DNA of 64,000 nt from Phycisphaerae bacterium (GTDB taxonomy: Bacteria > Planctomycetota > Phycisphaerae > UBA1845 > UTPLA1). The notes beneath the pieces are model-generated. The model worked only from the letters and a program-made list of their open reading frames with translations. It searched no databases and was not told the origin of the DNA. The position numbers were made by a program, and so were the translations under genes. Position 1 is the stretch's first letter. Each line of letters begins with the position of its first letter. Positions 1-8,615 of this stretch are shown here, piece by piece. The DNA lies in assembly GCA_023150615.1 (NCBI GenBank), contig JAKLKO010000017.1:1-64000 (forward strand), given 5' to 3'.

Positions 1-1010
1 ACCGCGCGGGCCCACAACTCCCAGTGTCGCTCGCTCCGCAGCCGCCCCGACTCGGCGGCGAACCAGAGGAGCCGGGCGTCGATGACCTCGACGACGCGAC
101 GGTCGGCCTGCGGCTTTTTGAGCACCAGCCGGTACGCGACCAGCAGCCGCGACGTCATCTCGTCATTGACGCGGCCGTCACCATGGTCCGCGAGCGCCAG
201 CTCGCTCGTCCGTTCAACCGACATCCTATTTGTTCGGCGCTGGACAAGCCTAACGAGTTCCCGGCGCAGTTCCGTCCAGACTTCGGCCGGTGGGAGCACG
301 CCGTTCGCGCTCCCCGTAAGCTCCACCAGGTCCTCCTGGAACGACCCGAGCCGTTCGCTGTACTCCTCAAACTCCTCGAACTGCCCGAGCCGCTGGGCCC
401 AGTCCAGTCCCTCGGCCGAGAGCGTGCGCACGGCCTCCAAGGCCTCGGCGTCGTCCGGGCCGGCGACGCTGGCGACGGCTGCCGCCAGGTCGAGGATCGT
501 CGAGGAATCGGATCGGCCGCCGGTCCCGCGGTAGTAGTCCATCAGGCCGTCGCGGAGGATGGGGAGGGCCTCGTCGGAGAGGCGCGGATGGCTGCCGGCG
601 ATCCGGATCTGATCGATGATGAAGATGTAATAGCGCCTCGTGGCGCGGGGATGTCCCAGCGGCGTGAACAGCTCGTCGATGAGGAAGCGGGCCAGCTCCG
701 GCGAGACGCCGTGGTCCTGCCGGATGCGGGCCTGCCACGTACCCAACAGCCGGTCTACCCGCGCGACGACCTCGTCGTGGTAGGCCAGGTAGATGTCGTT
801 ATCCGGAAGCAAATCGCGTCCTTCGCGCTCGAGGCGCTCCTGCTCCTCGTCGCTTCGAAACACGGACTCATCGTTTTCAAGGGGCGGCGGGATCCGCGGC
901 TGGGCTGCGGCCGACCCCGGCAAGAGGCAGGCCATCAGCACGATTCCGCGCAGGAAGGCCCTTACGACGGCCAGGTGCGATGCCGATCCAACCCCGCGAC
1001 GATGAAACAC
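1..1010 (-). CDS. Secreted protein of unknown function, C-terminus cut by window edge
   Basis: On the minus strand an open frame runs from a GTG at 1010 to the left edge with no stop, about 336 codons. The start is supported by GAGG about seven bases upstream. The N-terminus looks like a Sec signal peptide: a basic stretch (FHRRGVGS), a hydrophobic core (GIVLMACLLPGSAAA) and a likely cut after Ala. The mature part is rich in Glu, Arg and Leu, is probably helical, and shows no motif I recognise. An antisense frame on the plus strand covers the same DNA, but its low-complexity protein looks like a shadow. The reading is from direct translation; the function is unknown. Confidence 0.6.
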   Translation of the reverse strand, partial: MFHRRGVGSASHLAVVRAFLRGIVLMACLLPGSAAAQPRIPPPLENDESVFRSDEEQERLEREGRDLLPDNDIYLAYHDEVVARVDRLLGTWQARIRQDHGVSPELARFLIDELFTPLGHPRATRRYYIFIIDQIRIAGSHPRLSDEALPILRDGLMDYYRGTGGRSDSSTILDLAAAVASVAGPDDAEALEAVRTLSAEGLDWAQRLGQFEEFEEYSERLGSFQEDLVELTGSANGVLPPAEVWTELRRELVRLVQRRTNRMSVERTSELALADHGDGRVNDEMTSRLLVAYRLVLKKPQADRRVVEVIDARLLWFAAESGRLRSERHWELWARA

Positions 1011-1361
1011 ATGCAACCTCGCGTCTGCTAGACGCGGACCGATATTCCGGCCGACGATCGGACGGGTTGCCGCCACTCGTCGACCCCATAGTGGGATCGA
1101 ACGGCTACATTTGTCATATCAACAGCCGATCGCGAGGCGCTCGCTCGATTCGTCTTTTCTTTCCACGGCCCGAGTCGGGCCGGCCTCCGGCGAATCGGGG
1201 TCCGTTTGGCGATTCAACCGCAGCCGGTGGTGGGAGGATTTGAAACTGACGGTATTGTGGGGGCATTTACGCGGACGATCGGGTGGCATTTTCGGCGGGG
1301 GCCTCGCAAGGCATTCCACGAATGGAGGCCGACTCGCCCCGAGCTCGGCGGCCGAGCGACC
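1011..1361. other. Intergenic stretch, nothing recognised
   Basis: These 351 bases lie between the 3' end of the UspA-like gene and the 5' end of the secreted protein gene, both on the minus strand. Short frames exist but have no start signal or recognisable protein. It presumably holds the promoter of the leftward gene, but I could not identify convincing -35 and -10 elements. I see no terminator hairpin with a T-run either. Confidence 0.5.
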
Positions 1362-1832
1362 CTACGGCATCTCGAACTTCACGTCCGGGTGCCGCACCGT
1401 CAGGACCGGGCAGTGTGCCTTTCGGACCACGCGCTCCGTCACCGACCCCAGCAGCACGTGCGTCAGCCCGCTGCGGCCGTGCGTGCCCAACACGATCAGG
1501 TCGATCGAGTTCTCCCGCGCATAACGCACGATCTCGAGAAACGGCCGGCCCGCGACCACTTCGCCGGTGACGGCCTTGGGCGTGTTCGCGCAGTACTGCT
1601 CGATCCAACGCGCGAGTTGCGTGCGGGCGTTGTTGACGACTTCCTCGACCGGCGGACCGACCGGAAGGCCCTCCGGTCCCATCGCGGGCCAGTACTGGTA
1701 TGCCTCATCGACGACGTGCAGCACGTCGAGGTCGGCGCGGTATTTGTCCGCCAGCGACACGGCGAAGTGCGTCGCATGCGCCGACAGCTCGGAGAAATCG
1801 GTGGGGCAGAGGATGTGCCGGAACGTGATCAT
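1362..1832 (-). CDS. Universal stress protein, UspA family
   Basis: A 156-residue single Usp domain, the usual family length. The start MITFRHILCPTDFS has the typical first strand followed by Asp. The C-terminal half has the ATP-binding pattern G-x2-G-x9-G-S/T (GTHGRSGL then LLGSVTERVV) and ends in the usual strand CPVLTVR. I chose the ATG at 1832 over the in-frame TTG at 1838 because GAGGG sits about eight bases upstream of the ATG. UspA-family proteins are cytoplasmic nucleotide-binding stress proteins, and the specific role cannot be read from sequence. It stands alone, divergent from lipA across about 145 bases. Confidence 0.92.
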   Translation of the reverse strand: MITFRHILCPTDFSELSAHATHFAVSLADKYRADLDVLHVVDEAYQYWPAMGPEGLPVGPPVEEVVNNARTQLARWIEQYCANTPKAVTGEVVAGRPFLEIVRYARENSIDLIVLGTHGRSGLTHVLLGSVTERVVRKAHCPVLTVRHPDVKFEMP

Positions 1833-1915
1833 GTGCAAAGCCCTCGCCGTCCCGTCGCACGCCGCAGGTGCAGCGCTCCCGCTACGTTATCATAGCGTCT
1901 CTGGGGGTCCGGTGT

Positions 1916-1945
1916 TTGCCCGGATTCGCCGCCCGCCGCTATACT
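1916..1945 (+). promoter_or_regulatory. Candidate sigma-70 type promoter for lipA-tmk-holB-ricT
   Basis: TTGCCC (1916-1921) and TATACT (1940-1945) are separated by 18 bases and lie about 30 bases before the lipA ATG. The -10 matches TATAAT at five of six positions and the -35 matches TTGACA at four of six. The placement suits the run of closely spaced plus-strand genes that follows. Prediction by eye only. Confidence 0.45.
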
Positions 1946-1976
1946 CCGCCCGTCGTTCGTCGCGGGAATCCCGGTC

Positions 1977-2882
1977 ATGCGCCTCAACGTCCTCGAACAT
2001 CGCCACGCACCGCGTCGCCGCCTCCCGCCGTGGCTCAAGAAATCGCTGCCGACCGGCGACGGGCTGCTCGCGACGCGGTCCATCGTCGCCCGCAGCGGCG
2101 TGGCGACCGTCTGCGAGGAGGCCCGCTGCCCGAATCTCACCGAATGCTGGTCGAAGCGGCACGCGACCTTCATGATCCTCGGCGACAAGTGCACGCGCCG
2201 ATGCGCGTTCTGCGCCGTCGAGACGGCCCGTCCAGACCCGCCCCTGCCCGACGAGCCGCGACGTCTCGCCGAGGCCGTCGCCTCGCTCGGCCTGTCGCAC
2301 GTCGTCATCACCGCCGTCGCCCGCGACGACCTGGCCGACGAGGGCGCCGGGCACTTCGCCGAATGCGTCCGCGCCATCCGCGCGCGCCGGCCGGCGTGCG
2401 TGATCGAGGTCCTGCCGGCCGACTTCCACGGCCGCGAGGAATGCGTCCAAGCGCTCTGCGACGCCGGACCGGACATTTACAACCACAACATCGAAACGGT
2501 GGAGCGCCTGCAGCGGGCCGTTCGTCCCGCGGCGCGCTACGAGCGCTCGCTGCACGTGCTGCGCCGCGCGAAGCAGTTGCGGCCCGGCGTCTTCACGAAG
2601 TCCGGCATCATGGTCGGCCTCGGCGAGTCGCGCGGGGAATTGCACCGCACACTGAAGGACTTGCGCTCGGTCGCTTGCGACATTCTGACGGTCGGGCAGT
2701 ACCTCCAGCCGACGCCCGCGCACGCGGCCGTGGACCGCTACGTGCCGCCGCAGGAGTTCGACGAGATCGCGGACGAGGCCCGCGGGCTGGGCTTCCGATC
2801 GGTCGCGTCCGGTCCGTTCGTGCGAAGCTCGTACAACGCCGCCGACGTCTACGAGGCGATCGCCGCGCGGCGGGAGTCGTGA
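1977..2882 (+). CDS. lipA: Lipoyl synthase
   Basis: Radical SAM enzyme that inserts two sulfurs into octanoyl groups on lipoyl domains of 2-oxoacid dehydrogenases and the glycine cleavage system. At 301 residues it has normal length. The auxiliary iron-sulfur cluster motif C-x4-C-x5-C is Cys46, Cys51, Cys57. The radical SAM motif C-x3-C-x2-C is Cys72, Cys76, Cys79 (CTRRCAFC). The family segment HNIETV is present, as is the C-terminal RSSYNA carrying the conserved Ser ligand. It is followed after one base by the GTG of tmk, so the two are likely co-transcribed. No lipB is seen in the window. Confidence 0.97.
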   Translation: MRLNVLEHRHAPRRRLPPWLKKSLPTGDGLLATRSIVARSGVATVCEEARCPNLTECWSKRHATFMILGDKCTRRCAFCAVETARPDPPLPDEPRRLAEAVASLGLSHVVITAVARDDLADEGAGHFAECVRAIRARRPACVIEVLPADFHGREECVQALCDAGPDIYNHNIETVERLQRAVRPAARYERSLHVLRRAKQLRPGVFTKSGIMVGLGESRGELHRTLKDLRSVACDILTVGQYLQPTPAHAAVDRYVPPQEFDEIADEARGLGFRSVASGPFVRSSYNAADVYEAIAARRES

Positions 2883-2883
2883 C

Positions 2884-3582
2884 GTGTCGCATCCCGCGAT
2901 CGAAAAGCTCCGGGGCAAGTTCATCGCCTTCGACGGCCCGGACGGCTCGGGCAAGGGCACGCAGATCAAGCTGCTCGGCGATGCGCTCGCCGCGGCCGGA
3001 ATCGCGGTCGTCTTCGCCAAGGACCCGGGCGGGACGACGATCGGCGACCAGATTCGTCACGTCCTGCTCGATTACGACCTGTCGAAAATGGACGTGCGCT
3101 GCGAGACGTTTCTGTTCATGGCCTCGCGCGCGCAGCTCGTTGGCGAGGTCATCGAACCGGCGCTGAAGCGCGGCGCGACCGTGCTCTGCGATCGATTCAT
3201 CTCATCGACCTGCGCGTACCAGGGCGCGGCCGGCTACGACCCGAAACGCGTGGTCGAGCTGGGCGCCTACGCGGTCGGCTCGACGTGGCCGGCGCTGTCG
3301 ATCGTGCTCGACGTGCCGCCGGAGGTCGGCTTTGACCGCACCGGTCGCAAGCCGCCGTCGCAACGACGCGAGAAGGACGTCAGCGGGCAGCGCATGATGT
3401 TCCACGACGTGCACACCGACGCGATGGAGTCGCGGCCGCTCGATTTCCACGAACGCGTCCGCGAAAACTTCCGCGCGCTGGAGAAGGTCTATCCGCGTCC
3501 CGTTGTGCATGTCGACGCCGTCGGCGACCGCGACGCGGTACACCAGCGGGTCTTGCAGGCCATCGCCGATGCAGCTTTCTGA
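2884..3582 (+). CDS. tmk: Thymidylate kinase
   Basis: Phosphorylates dTMP to dTDP for DNA synthesis. The protein is 232 residues, slightly longer than the usual 205-215. The P-loop GPDGSGKGT is at residues 18-26, and the family motif usually written EPGGT appears as DPGGT (47-51). The DRF motif is followed by SSTCAYQG, the nucleotide-binding region. The start is a GTG one base after the lipA stop. The 3' end overlaps holB by 14 bases, suggesting translational coupling. The tmk-holB-ricT order is also found in Bacillus-type genomes (there with yaaQ and yaaR between). Confidence 0.95.
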   Translation: MSHPAIEKLRGKFIAFDGPDGSGKGTQIKLLGDALAAAGIAVVFAKDPGGTTIGDQIRHVLLDYDLSKMDVRCETFLFMASRAQLVGEVIEPALKRGATVLCDRFISSTCAYQGAAGYDPKRVVELGAYAVGSTWPALSIVLDVPPEVGFDRTGRKPPSQRREKDVSGQRMMFHDVHTDAMESRPLDFHERVRENFRALEKVYPRPVVHVDAVGDRDAVHQRVLQAIADAAF

Positions 3583-4723
3583 CGTCGCTCATCAGGACAC
3601 CGCCCGGCGTCGATTGCGCGACGCCCTCGCAGCCTGCCGCGTGCCGCACGCCTACCTGTTCGCGGGACCGGACGGCGTCGGCAAGCGGATGCTGGCGGTG
3701 CGGTTCGCGCAGCGGCTGCTCTGCGCAAACCCGGCGCAGGACGCCTGCGGCGCGTGCGAGGAGTGCGCGATGATGGCGTCCGGCGTCCACCCGGACTACC
3801 ACTACGTCGATCGCGGGCTGAAGAAATTCCATCGCGACAAGCGTGTTCAGGCCCGCGCCGCGATCAAGCTCAGCATCGACGTCATCCGGCAGTTCGTGAT
3901 CGAAGCCGTCTTGTTGCGGCCCGTGCGAGGCCGCGCCAAGGTCTTCGTCATCGACGAGGCCGAGCGCATGAGCCCGGATGCGCAGAACGCGCTCCTGAAG
4001 ACGCTCGAAGAGCCGCCGCCCGACACCTACCTGATCCTGTGCACGCGCAGTCCAGAGCAAGTGCTGCCAACGACGCGTTCCCGATGCCAGGTCGTGCCGT
4101 TCGGACCGTTGCCTTCCGAGTTCATCATCGAGCGACTGACGAACGAGCATGGCATCGACGCGGCGGATGCAAGGCTGATCGCGGAGCTCGCGGGCGGGCA
4201 ATTGTCGGTCGCAGTCCAGTACGCCGAGCGAGAGGTCGCGGCTCGCGCCGTGGAACTGCTGCGACTTCTGACCGGCGTCTTCGACGATCCCATCGCGTTC
4301 GGGAAGGGCGTTCGCGAACTGGCGGAGGCCATCGCGAAGCGGGCCAAGGAAGCGGCCAGGGCTGAGACCGACGATGTCGAGGATGACGTCGAAGGCGACG
4401 CGGACGAAGACGGCGGGCACGAGATTTCCGCGAGCGACACGGCGAGAACGTCCCGGCGCATCGTGCTGAGTCTGGTGGGTGGCTTGCTCCGCGATGTCCT
4501 TCGCGTGGCCTGCGGCGACGGGCCGCGGGCCGTCAGCCGGCCGGCGGACGTGGCCGTCGTGGAGACGCTGGCCCGACGCCTCGGTCGGCGCGGCGTCGTC
4601 CGGGCACTCCGCGCCGTGTCCGACGCCGAGGCTGCCCTGGAGCAGAACGCCAACGTGGGGCTGGTCTTCGACGCGCTCGGGCTGGCGACCAGCGGTCCCG
4701 CGCCGGTCGCCGTCGCGCGCTGA
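3569..4723 (+). CDS. holB: DNA polymerase III delta-prime subunit
   Basis: Clamp-loader subunit of the replicative polymerase. The start is ATG 3569 (MQLSDVAHQD), inside the tmk 3' end; upstream in-frame starts fall deep inside tmk. The AAA+ N-domain has GPDGVGKR (33-40), in which Arg replaces the usual Ser/Thr, as expected for a non-hydrolysing delta-prime. The zinc module is Cys52, Cys60, Cys63, Cys66. The Walker B-like segment VFVIDEAERM and the sensor segment ALLKTLEEPP follow. An acidic linker (about residues 270-300, rich in Asp and Glu) separates the AAA+ core from the C-terminal collar domain and is unusual in length. 384 residues. Confidence 0.93.
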   Translation: MQLSDVAHQDTARRRLRDALAACRVPHAYLFAGPDGVGKRMLAVRFAQRLLCANPAQDACGACEECAMMASGVHPDYHYVDRGLKKFHRDKRVQARAAIKLSIDVIRQFVIEAVLLRPVRGRAKVFVIDEAERMSPDAQNALLKTLEEPPPDTYLILCTRSPEQVLPTTRSRCQVVPFGPLPSEFIIERLTNEHGIDAADARLIAELAGGQLSVAVQYAEREVAARAVELLRLLTGVFDDPIAFGKGVRELAEAIAKRAKEAARAETDDVEDDVEGDADEDGGHEISASDTARTSRRIVLSLVGGLLRDVLRVACGDGPRAVSRPADVAVVETLARRLGRRGVVRALRAVSDAEAALEQNANVGLVFDALGLATSGPAPVAVAR

Positions 4724-4792
4724 CGTTTCTTTCGCGGCGCAAGGGCGATAGGATACCGCAAGTCCGGGTCGGGCCGGATCACGAGGCCTTAC

Positions 4793-6067
4793 ATGGTCGC
4801 ACGCCACGAGCTGCCACAGGCGCCACGCGAACGCCCGAAGGGCGGATGCGATCCCAACGCGCGCTGCGGCAACGGCCTCGAAAAAGTCTACCCCACGCTC
4901 GCCGTCCGCTACGGCTACATGAAGCACGTCGGCGAGTTCACCTACGCCCCCGGCATGCTCTTCGGCTGCCGTGGACGCGTCGTGATCCAGACCGATCGCG
5001 GCATCGAGATCGGCGAGCAGGTCAGCCTCACCTGCACCGGCTGCGACAAGTCCGTCAGTCGCGAGCAGATGCGCCTCTACGTCCAGAACAGCGGGCAGGA
5101 CTTCTATCGCCTCAAGAATGGCCGCGTCCTGCGCGAGGCGACCGAGGAAGACCTGCGCGAGGACATAAAGATCCGCGAGGAAGCCGACGAGAAGCTCCGG
5201 TTCATCCGCCGCCTCGTCACCGACCGCAAAATTCCGATGAAGGTCGTCGCCTGCGAGCAGCTGTTCGGCGGCGAACGGATTGTCTTCTATTTCATGTCCG
5301 AGGTCCGCGTCGACTTCCGCGATCTCGTCCGCGACCTCGCACACGAATACCACACGCGGATCGAGCTGCGGCAGGTCGGCCATCGCGACGAGGCCCGCCT
5401 GCTCGCCGACTACGAGATCTGCGGACGCGAATGCTGCTGCAAGAACTTCCTCAAGACCCTGCGGCCGGTCTCCATGCAGATGGCCAAGCTCCAGAAGTCC
5501 ACGCTCGATCCGTCCAAGGTCTCCGGGCGCTGCGGCCGACTCCGATGCTGCCTGCGATACGAACACGAGGGCTACGAAGACCTGAACAAGAAGCTGCCGC
5601 GCGTCGGCGCGCGGGTCCGCGTCACCGAGGGCGTCGGCACAGTCGTCGATCGCCAGATCCTTACGCAGCTTCTGTTGATCGAATTCGACAACGGCCGGCG
5701 GACGGCCTACCCGATCGAGGACGTGCTCGAACGCGACCTGCCGCATCCCGCCGGCGGACCGGACTCGCGTCCGGCGCGACCGGGTGGCGGAGGATCGGGC
5801 GACCGCGGCCGCGAAGGTGGTCAACGCCGCCGCGGCAACGGCGGTTCGCGCGATCGGCGCTCCGATGCACCGCGATCGGGCGAGGCGCGACGCGGCGCCG
5901 AAACTCGACCTGCCGACGACCGGCCGTCGCCGCCGTCCGCCCGCGAGGCGGATAATATCGACACCGGCGACGGCGCAGCGTCCGGTTCACCGCCCGCGCA
6001 GACGGATTCGCAGCCGCCGCAGGCCGATTTCGACGGCCCGGATGCGTCCGCGCCAGAAGCGCGTTAG
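4793..6067 (+). CDS. ricT: PSP1-domain protein, RicT/YaaT family
   Basis: Homologue of Bacillus YaaT/RicT, part of the Ric complex that assists mRNA processing by RNase Y. The conserved core covers about residues 30-320. Cysteines expected for cluster binding are present in ICGRECCCKNFL (Cys210, 214, 215, 216) and GRCGRLRCCLRYE (Cys247, 252, 253). Two more Cys pairs lie N-terminal, at residues 19/25 and 81/84. After about residue 330 there is a roughly 95-residue Gly/Arg/Asp/Pro-rich tail that looks disordered and is not part of the usual protein. Its position after tmk-holB is as in Firmicutes. No RNase Y, ricA or ricF is seen here. Confidence 0.88.
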   Translation: MVARHELPQAPRERPKGGCDPNARCGNGLEKVYPTLAVRYGYMKHVGEFTYAPGMLFGCRGRVVIQTDRGIEIGEQVSLTCTGCDKSVSREQMRLYVQNSGQDFYRLKNGRVLREATEEDLREDIKIREEADEKLRFIRRLVTDRKIPMKVVACEQLFGGERIVFYFMSEVRVDFRDLVRDLAHEYHTRIELRQVGHRDEARLLADYEICGRECCCKNFLKTLRPVSMQMAKLQKSTLDPSKVSGRCGRLRCCLRYEHEGYEDLNKKLPRVGARVRVTEGVGTVVDRQILTQLLLIEFDNGRRTAYPIEDVLERDLPHPAGGPDSRPARPGGGGSGDRGREGGQRRRGNGGSRDRRSDAPRSGEARRGAETRPADDRPSPPSAREADNIDTGDGAASGSPPAQTDSQPPQADFDGPDASAPEAR

Positions 6068-6096
6068 AATCCCGGGCGATCGTGGAGAACGCTCCC

Positions 6097-6651
6097 ATGT
6101 CGATACAGGCCGCGGAATCGCGTCGCGAAGACGTTGTTGCGAAGAAGCGCTACCCCGATGCCGCGGTGCGCTTCGTGCTGGACGGTCTGGAGTTCACGGT
6201 CGAGCGGTCGCACGGCCCGGTCTCGCCACAGTGGCTTCAGGTCGCGCGCTGGTTGTCGCGCCACAACCTCGAGATCGGCCAGCTCGCGCGGCTGTTCGAC
6301 GAAGGCCGCCTCCCGCGGAACATCCGCCGCGCCCTTATCGCCGTCGGTGGACCGGGCGCGTTTAACCGGCACGTCAGCGGACGGGACCTGTGCGACGGCC
6401 TGCGCGACCTGGCGATTCAGCGCTGGGGTTGGATGGCACTTCACGTCCTGCGGCACTGGGGCGTCGAGTCGACCGCCGACTTTGGCCGCATCGTCTTCGG
6501 CCTGATCGAGTCCGGCCGCCTCGCCAGGCAGCCCGACGATCGGATTGAGGACTTCGATGACGTGTTCGATTTTCGCGAGGCGTTCGACCGCTCGTTCGCC
6601 ATCCGGCTGCAGCCGTCGGTCACCGATCAGGCCGCGGAGCCGCGCGGATGA
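6097..6651 (+). CDS. TIGR04138-like Planctomycetes/Verrucomicrobia protein
   Basis: 184 residues with the features I associate with TIGR04138 (uncharacterised, restricted to Planctomycetes and Verrucomicrobia). These are YPDAAVRFVLDGLEFTVER, then HVSGRDLCDGLRDLAIQRWG, then HWGVESTADFGRIVFGLIES, and a C-terminal DVFDFREAFD. I start at ATG 6097 rather than the GTG at 6082, because GGAGAA about eight bases upstream serves as a ribosome site. It is predicted cytosolic, with no catalytic motif visible. The stop overlaps the ATG of the next small gene (ATGA). The family assignment is from memory of the pattern, and the function is unknown. Confidence 0.8.
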   Translation: MSIQAAESRREDVVAKKRYPDAAVRFVLDGLEFTVERSHGPVSPQWLQVARWLSRHNLEIGQLARLFDEGRLPRNIRRALIAVGGPGAFNRHVSGRDLCDGLRDLAIQRWGWMALHVLRHWGVESTADFGRIVFGLIESGRLARQPDDRIEDFDDVFDFREAFDRSFAIRLQPSVTDQAAEPRG

Positions 6652-6824
6652 AGCCGTCCGAGCCGCCCGTTGCGCGGAGCATCGGCGACGACTACGCGTG
6701 GGAGACCGAGCACGCCCCGCGGATCCACACGATCTGGCTCGTGATCCCCGCGGTCGTCTTCGGCGCATGGATCGTCCTGCTCGCCTGGATGGCCTGCCGC
6801 CGCTGGTTCGGATCGTTGCTCTAA
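6648..6824 (+). CDS. Small single-span membrane protein, 58 residues
   Basis: An ATG overlapping the stop of the preceding gene (ATGA) opens a 58-codon frame ending in TAA at 6822-6824. The first 28 residues are polar (MKPSEPPVARSIGDDYAWET at the start). They are followed by one clear membrane span of about 20 residues (IWLVIPAVVFGAWIVLLAWM) and a short basic tail (CRRWFGSLL). The translational coupling and the clean span argue that it is real. I do not recognise a family. It may anchor or partner the TIGR04138-like protein. Confidence 0.6.
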   Translation: MKPSEPPVARSIGDDYAWETEHAPRIHTIWLVIPAVVFGAWIVLLAWMACRRWFGSLL

Positions 6825-6840
6825 CCCTGACGCCCGCCGT

Positions 6841-8586
6841 ATGAGCGTTCTTGCCGCGGCCACCGATCCCGCGATCGTCACCGCCAACCTCGATGCACTG
6901 CGGATCGTCGATGCGACGGCGGCCCGTGCCGTCGAATCCGCGGCGCTGCCGGCCGGTCTCGAACTGCGCGCGACGCGCGACGCCGCCCTGAATTACTGGT
7001 GGCCCGACGCGGGCGGCGGACGCTGGCTCGGCCGGACGTCACTGCCCGCGGCGCGCTCGGCCGGACTCATCGAGAGCTTCGCCTTCGGACCCGGAAACGT
7101 CCTGCTCGTCGAATGCGGCGGCGGGCACGAACTGCTCGCGCTGCTTCAGCGATTGCCCGCGCATGCAGCCGTCTTCGTTATTGAGCCGGATGTGCAGGAG
7201 ATCGCGCTGCTGCTCCGGCTGCACGATGTCGCGCAGGCCGTGGCTGCGCGGCGGCTCTGGCTGTTCGCCGGGGACGGCGCGTGGGACGCGGCCGCCGATG
7301 CGATGCGACGCGAGCCGGGCCTGCTACCGCCGCAGCGCGTGCTGGCCTGGCCGTGGTGGACGACGCAGCGCGTCCGCGAAATCACCGAGCGCGTCACGGC
7401 ACTCGCCGCCGACGTGGGGCGACATCGCGAGGCCCGCCTGCGAGAACTCGCCGCGCCCGCCGTCGCGCCGCGGGTCGGATCGACCGCGGTCCTTGCGCTG
7501 CATCCATCGCGCGAATCGGTCCGGCTGGCGGAACGACTCGCCTGGGGCCTCGACGAGCGGTGCGTGCCGGCCACTCGGTTCTGTCGCGATGCACCGGCGC
7601 GAATGCACTCACTCGCGCTCGCCGAGCATCTGCACGCCACTGCGCCGGAACGGGCCATCCTCGTCGACGCCCTGCGGGCCGACGCCGATCGATGCCTGAT
7701 GCCCGACGTTCGCGTCATCTCGTGGCTTTCGCCGGGTTTCAACGTCTCCGCCGAGTGGATCGCGGCGATCGGTCCTCGCGACAGGCTCGTCGTTTCGACC
7801 GCGGCCCAGCTTGCCGCGGCCCGAGCGGCCGGCTTCGACGCGACACGCCTCGTTCACCTGCCGCCCGCCGCGAGGATCGTGCCGACCACGCCCCGCCGCC
7901 GCGGCGTGCTCGTGGCCGATGTCGGCGGGACGGACGCGCGGGCCGTCGGGTTGACGCTCACTTCGCACGTCGCGCTCTGGAACGAGTTGGTCGCGGTCGT
8001 CGAGCGCGTCGCCGGCGCCTGCACCGCGCGGGACGCGGAGCGCCTGCTTCGCGACGCCGAACATCGCAGCGGTGTCAGCCTCGACGACGCGGACGTCCGC
8101 ACGGAATTCGTACGTCGCGTCCGCGAATTTCTCATCCCGACGCTCGTGAATCGCGCAATCGTCCATGCCCTGCAAGGCGCGAACATCGAGGCCGACGTAT
8201 ACGGTGAAGGCTGGCCGGCCACATTCGATTCATCGTTGCGCCTCGCAGGCGTCCGACCGCCCGCCGACACCGCGTACGACTGGGTCATCCACGGCGCCGT
8301 GACGGACGAGCCGGATGCAGATCTGCTCGACGCCGTTGCGGCCGGGGCCGTGCCGATGATCCGAGTCGGGAGCGATCATCGTCTGCCGGATGCGTTCGGC
8401 GCGTTGCTCGGCGATCGGCATGTCCTGACATTCGCGTCGCCGGACGAGTTGGTGCGGACGATCCGCCAGCTCTCGCCGGCCGCCGATAACCCCGCGGCGC
8501 AACACGTCCGGTCGCGCCACACCTGGGCGCTTCGACTCGACGAACTCGCCGCGCGCTGGCCCGACGCTGGAATCGGCCGCCGCTAA
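6841..8586 (+). CDS. Unknown 581-residue protein, possibly DUF115/glycosyltransferase-like
   Basis: Starts at ATG 6841, sixteen bases after the small membrane protein gene. The N-terminal region (about 15-140) has NLDALRIVD, then a Rossmann-like stretch VLLVECGGGHELLALLQRL and VFVIEPDVQEIALLLR. That layout is reminiscent of the DUF115/motility accessory factor group. The C-terminal region contains NRAIVHALQGANIEADVYGE and then YDWVIHGAVTDEPDADLLDAV. This resembles the end of CgeB-like glycosyltransferases, where a donor-site Glu/Asp precedes a helix. No signal peptide is visible. The resemblances are weak and by eye, so substrate and function are unknown. Codon use fits its neighbours. Confidence 0.5.
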   Translation: MSVLAAATDPAIVTANLDALRIVDATAARAVESAALPAGLELRATRDAALNYWWPDAGGGRWLGRTSLPAARSAGLIESFAFGPGNVLLVECGGGHELLALLQRLPAHAAVFVIEPDVQEIALLLRLHDVAQAVAARRLWLFAGDGAWDAAADAMRREPGLLPPQRVLAWPWWTTQRVREITERVTALAADVGRHREARLRELAAPAVAPRVGSTAVLALHPSRESVRLAERLAWGLDERCVPATRFCRDAPARMHSLALAEHLHATAPERAILVDALRADADRCLMPDVRVISWLSPGFNVSAEWIAAIGPRDRLVVSTAAQLAAARAAGFDATRLVHLPPAARIVPTTPRRRGVLVADVGGTDARAVGLTLTSHVALWNELVAVVERVAGACTARDAERLLRDAEHRSGVSLDDADVRTEFVRRVREFLIPTLVNRAIVHALQGANIEADVYGEGWPATFDSSLRLAGVRPPADTAYDWVIHGAVTDEPDADLLDAVAAGAVPMIRVGSDHRLPDAFGALLGDRHVLTFASPDELVRTIRQLSPAADNPAAQHVRSRHTWALRLDELAARWPDAGIGRR

Positions 8587-8615
8587 CGAATACGCTAGTC
8601 CACAGGAGGTTGCCC

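Noticed and set aside
24..1031. Long plus-strand frame of 335 codons at the left edge
   Set aside because: Its product is low-complexity and rich in Arg, Asp and Val without domain features; the opposite strand gives a signal peptide, ribosome site and coherent protein. It is an antisense shadow.
3380..5824. 814-codon minus-strand frame across holB and ricT
   Set aside because: Antisense to two recognised genes; the product has no family features and arises from high GC at third positions.
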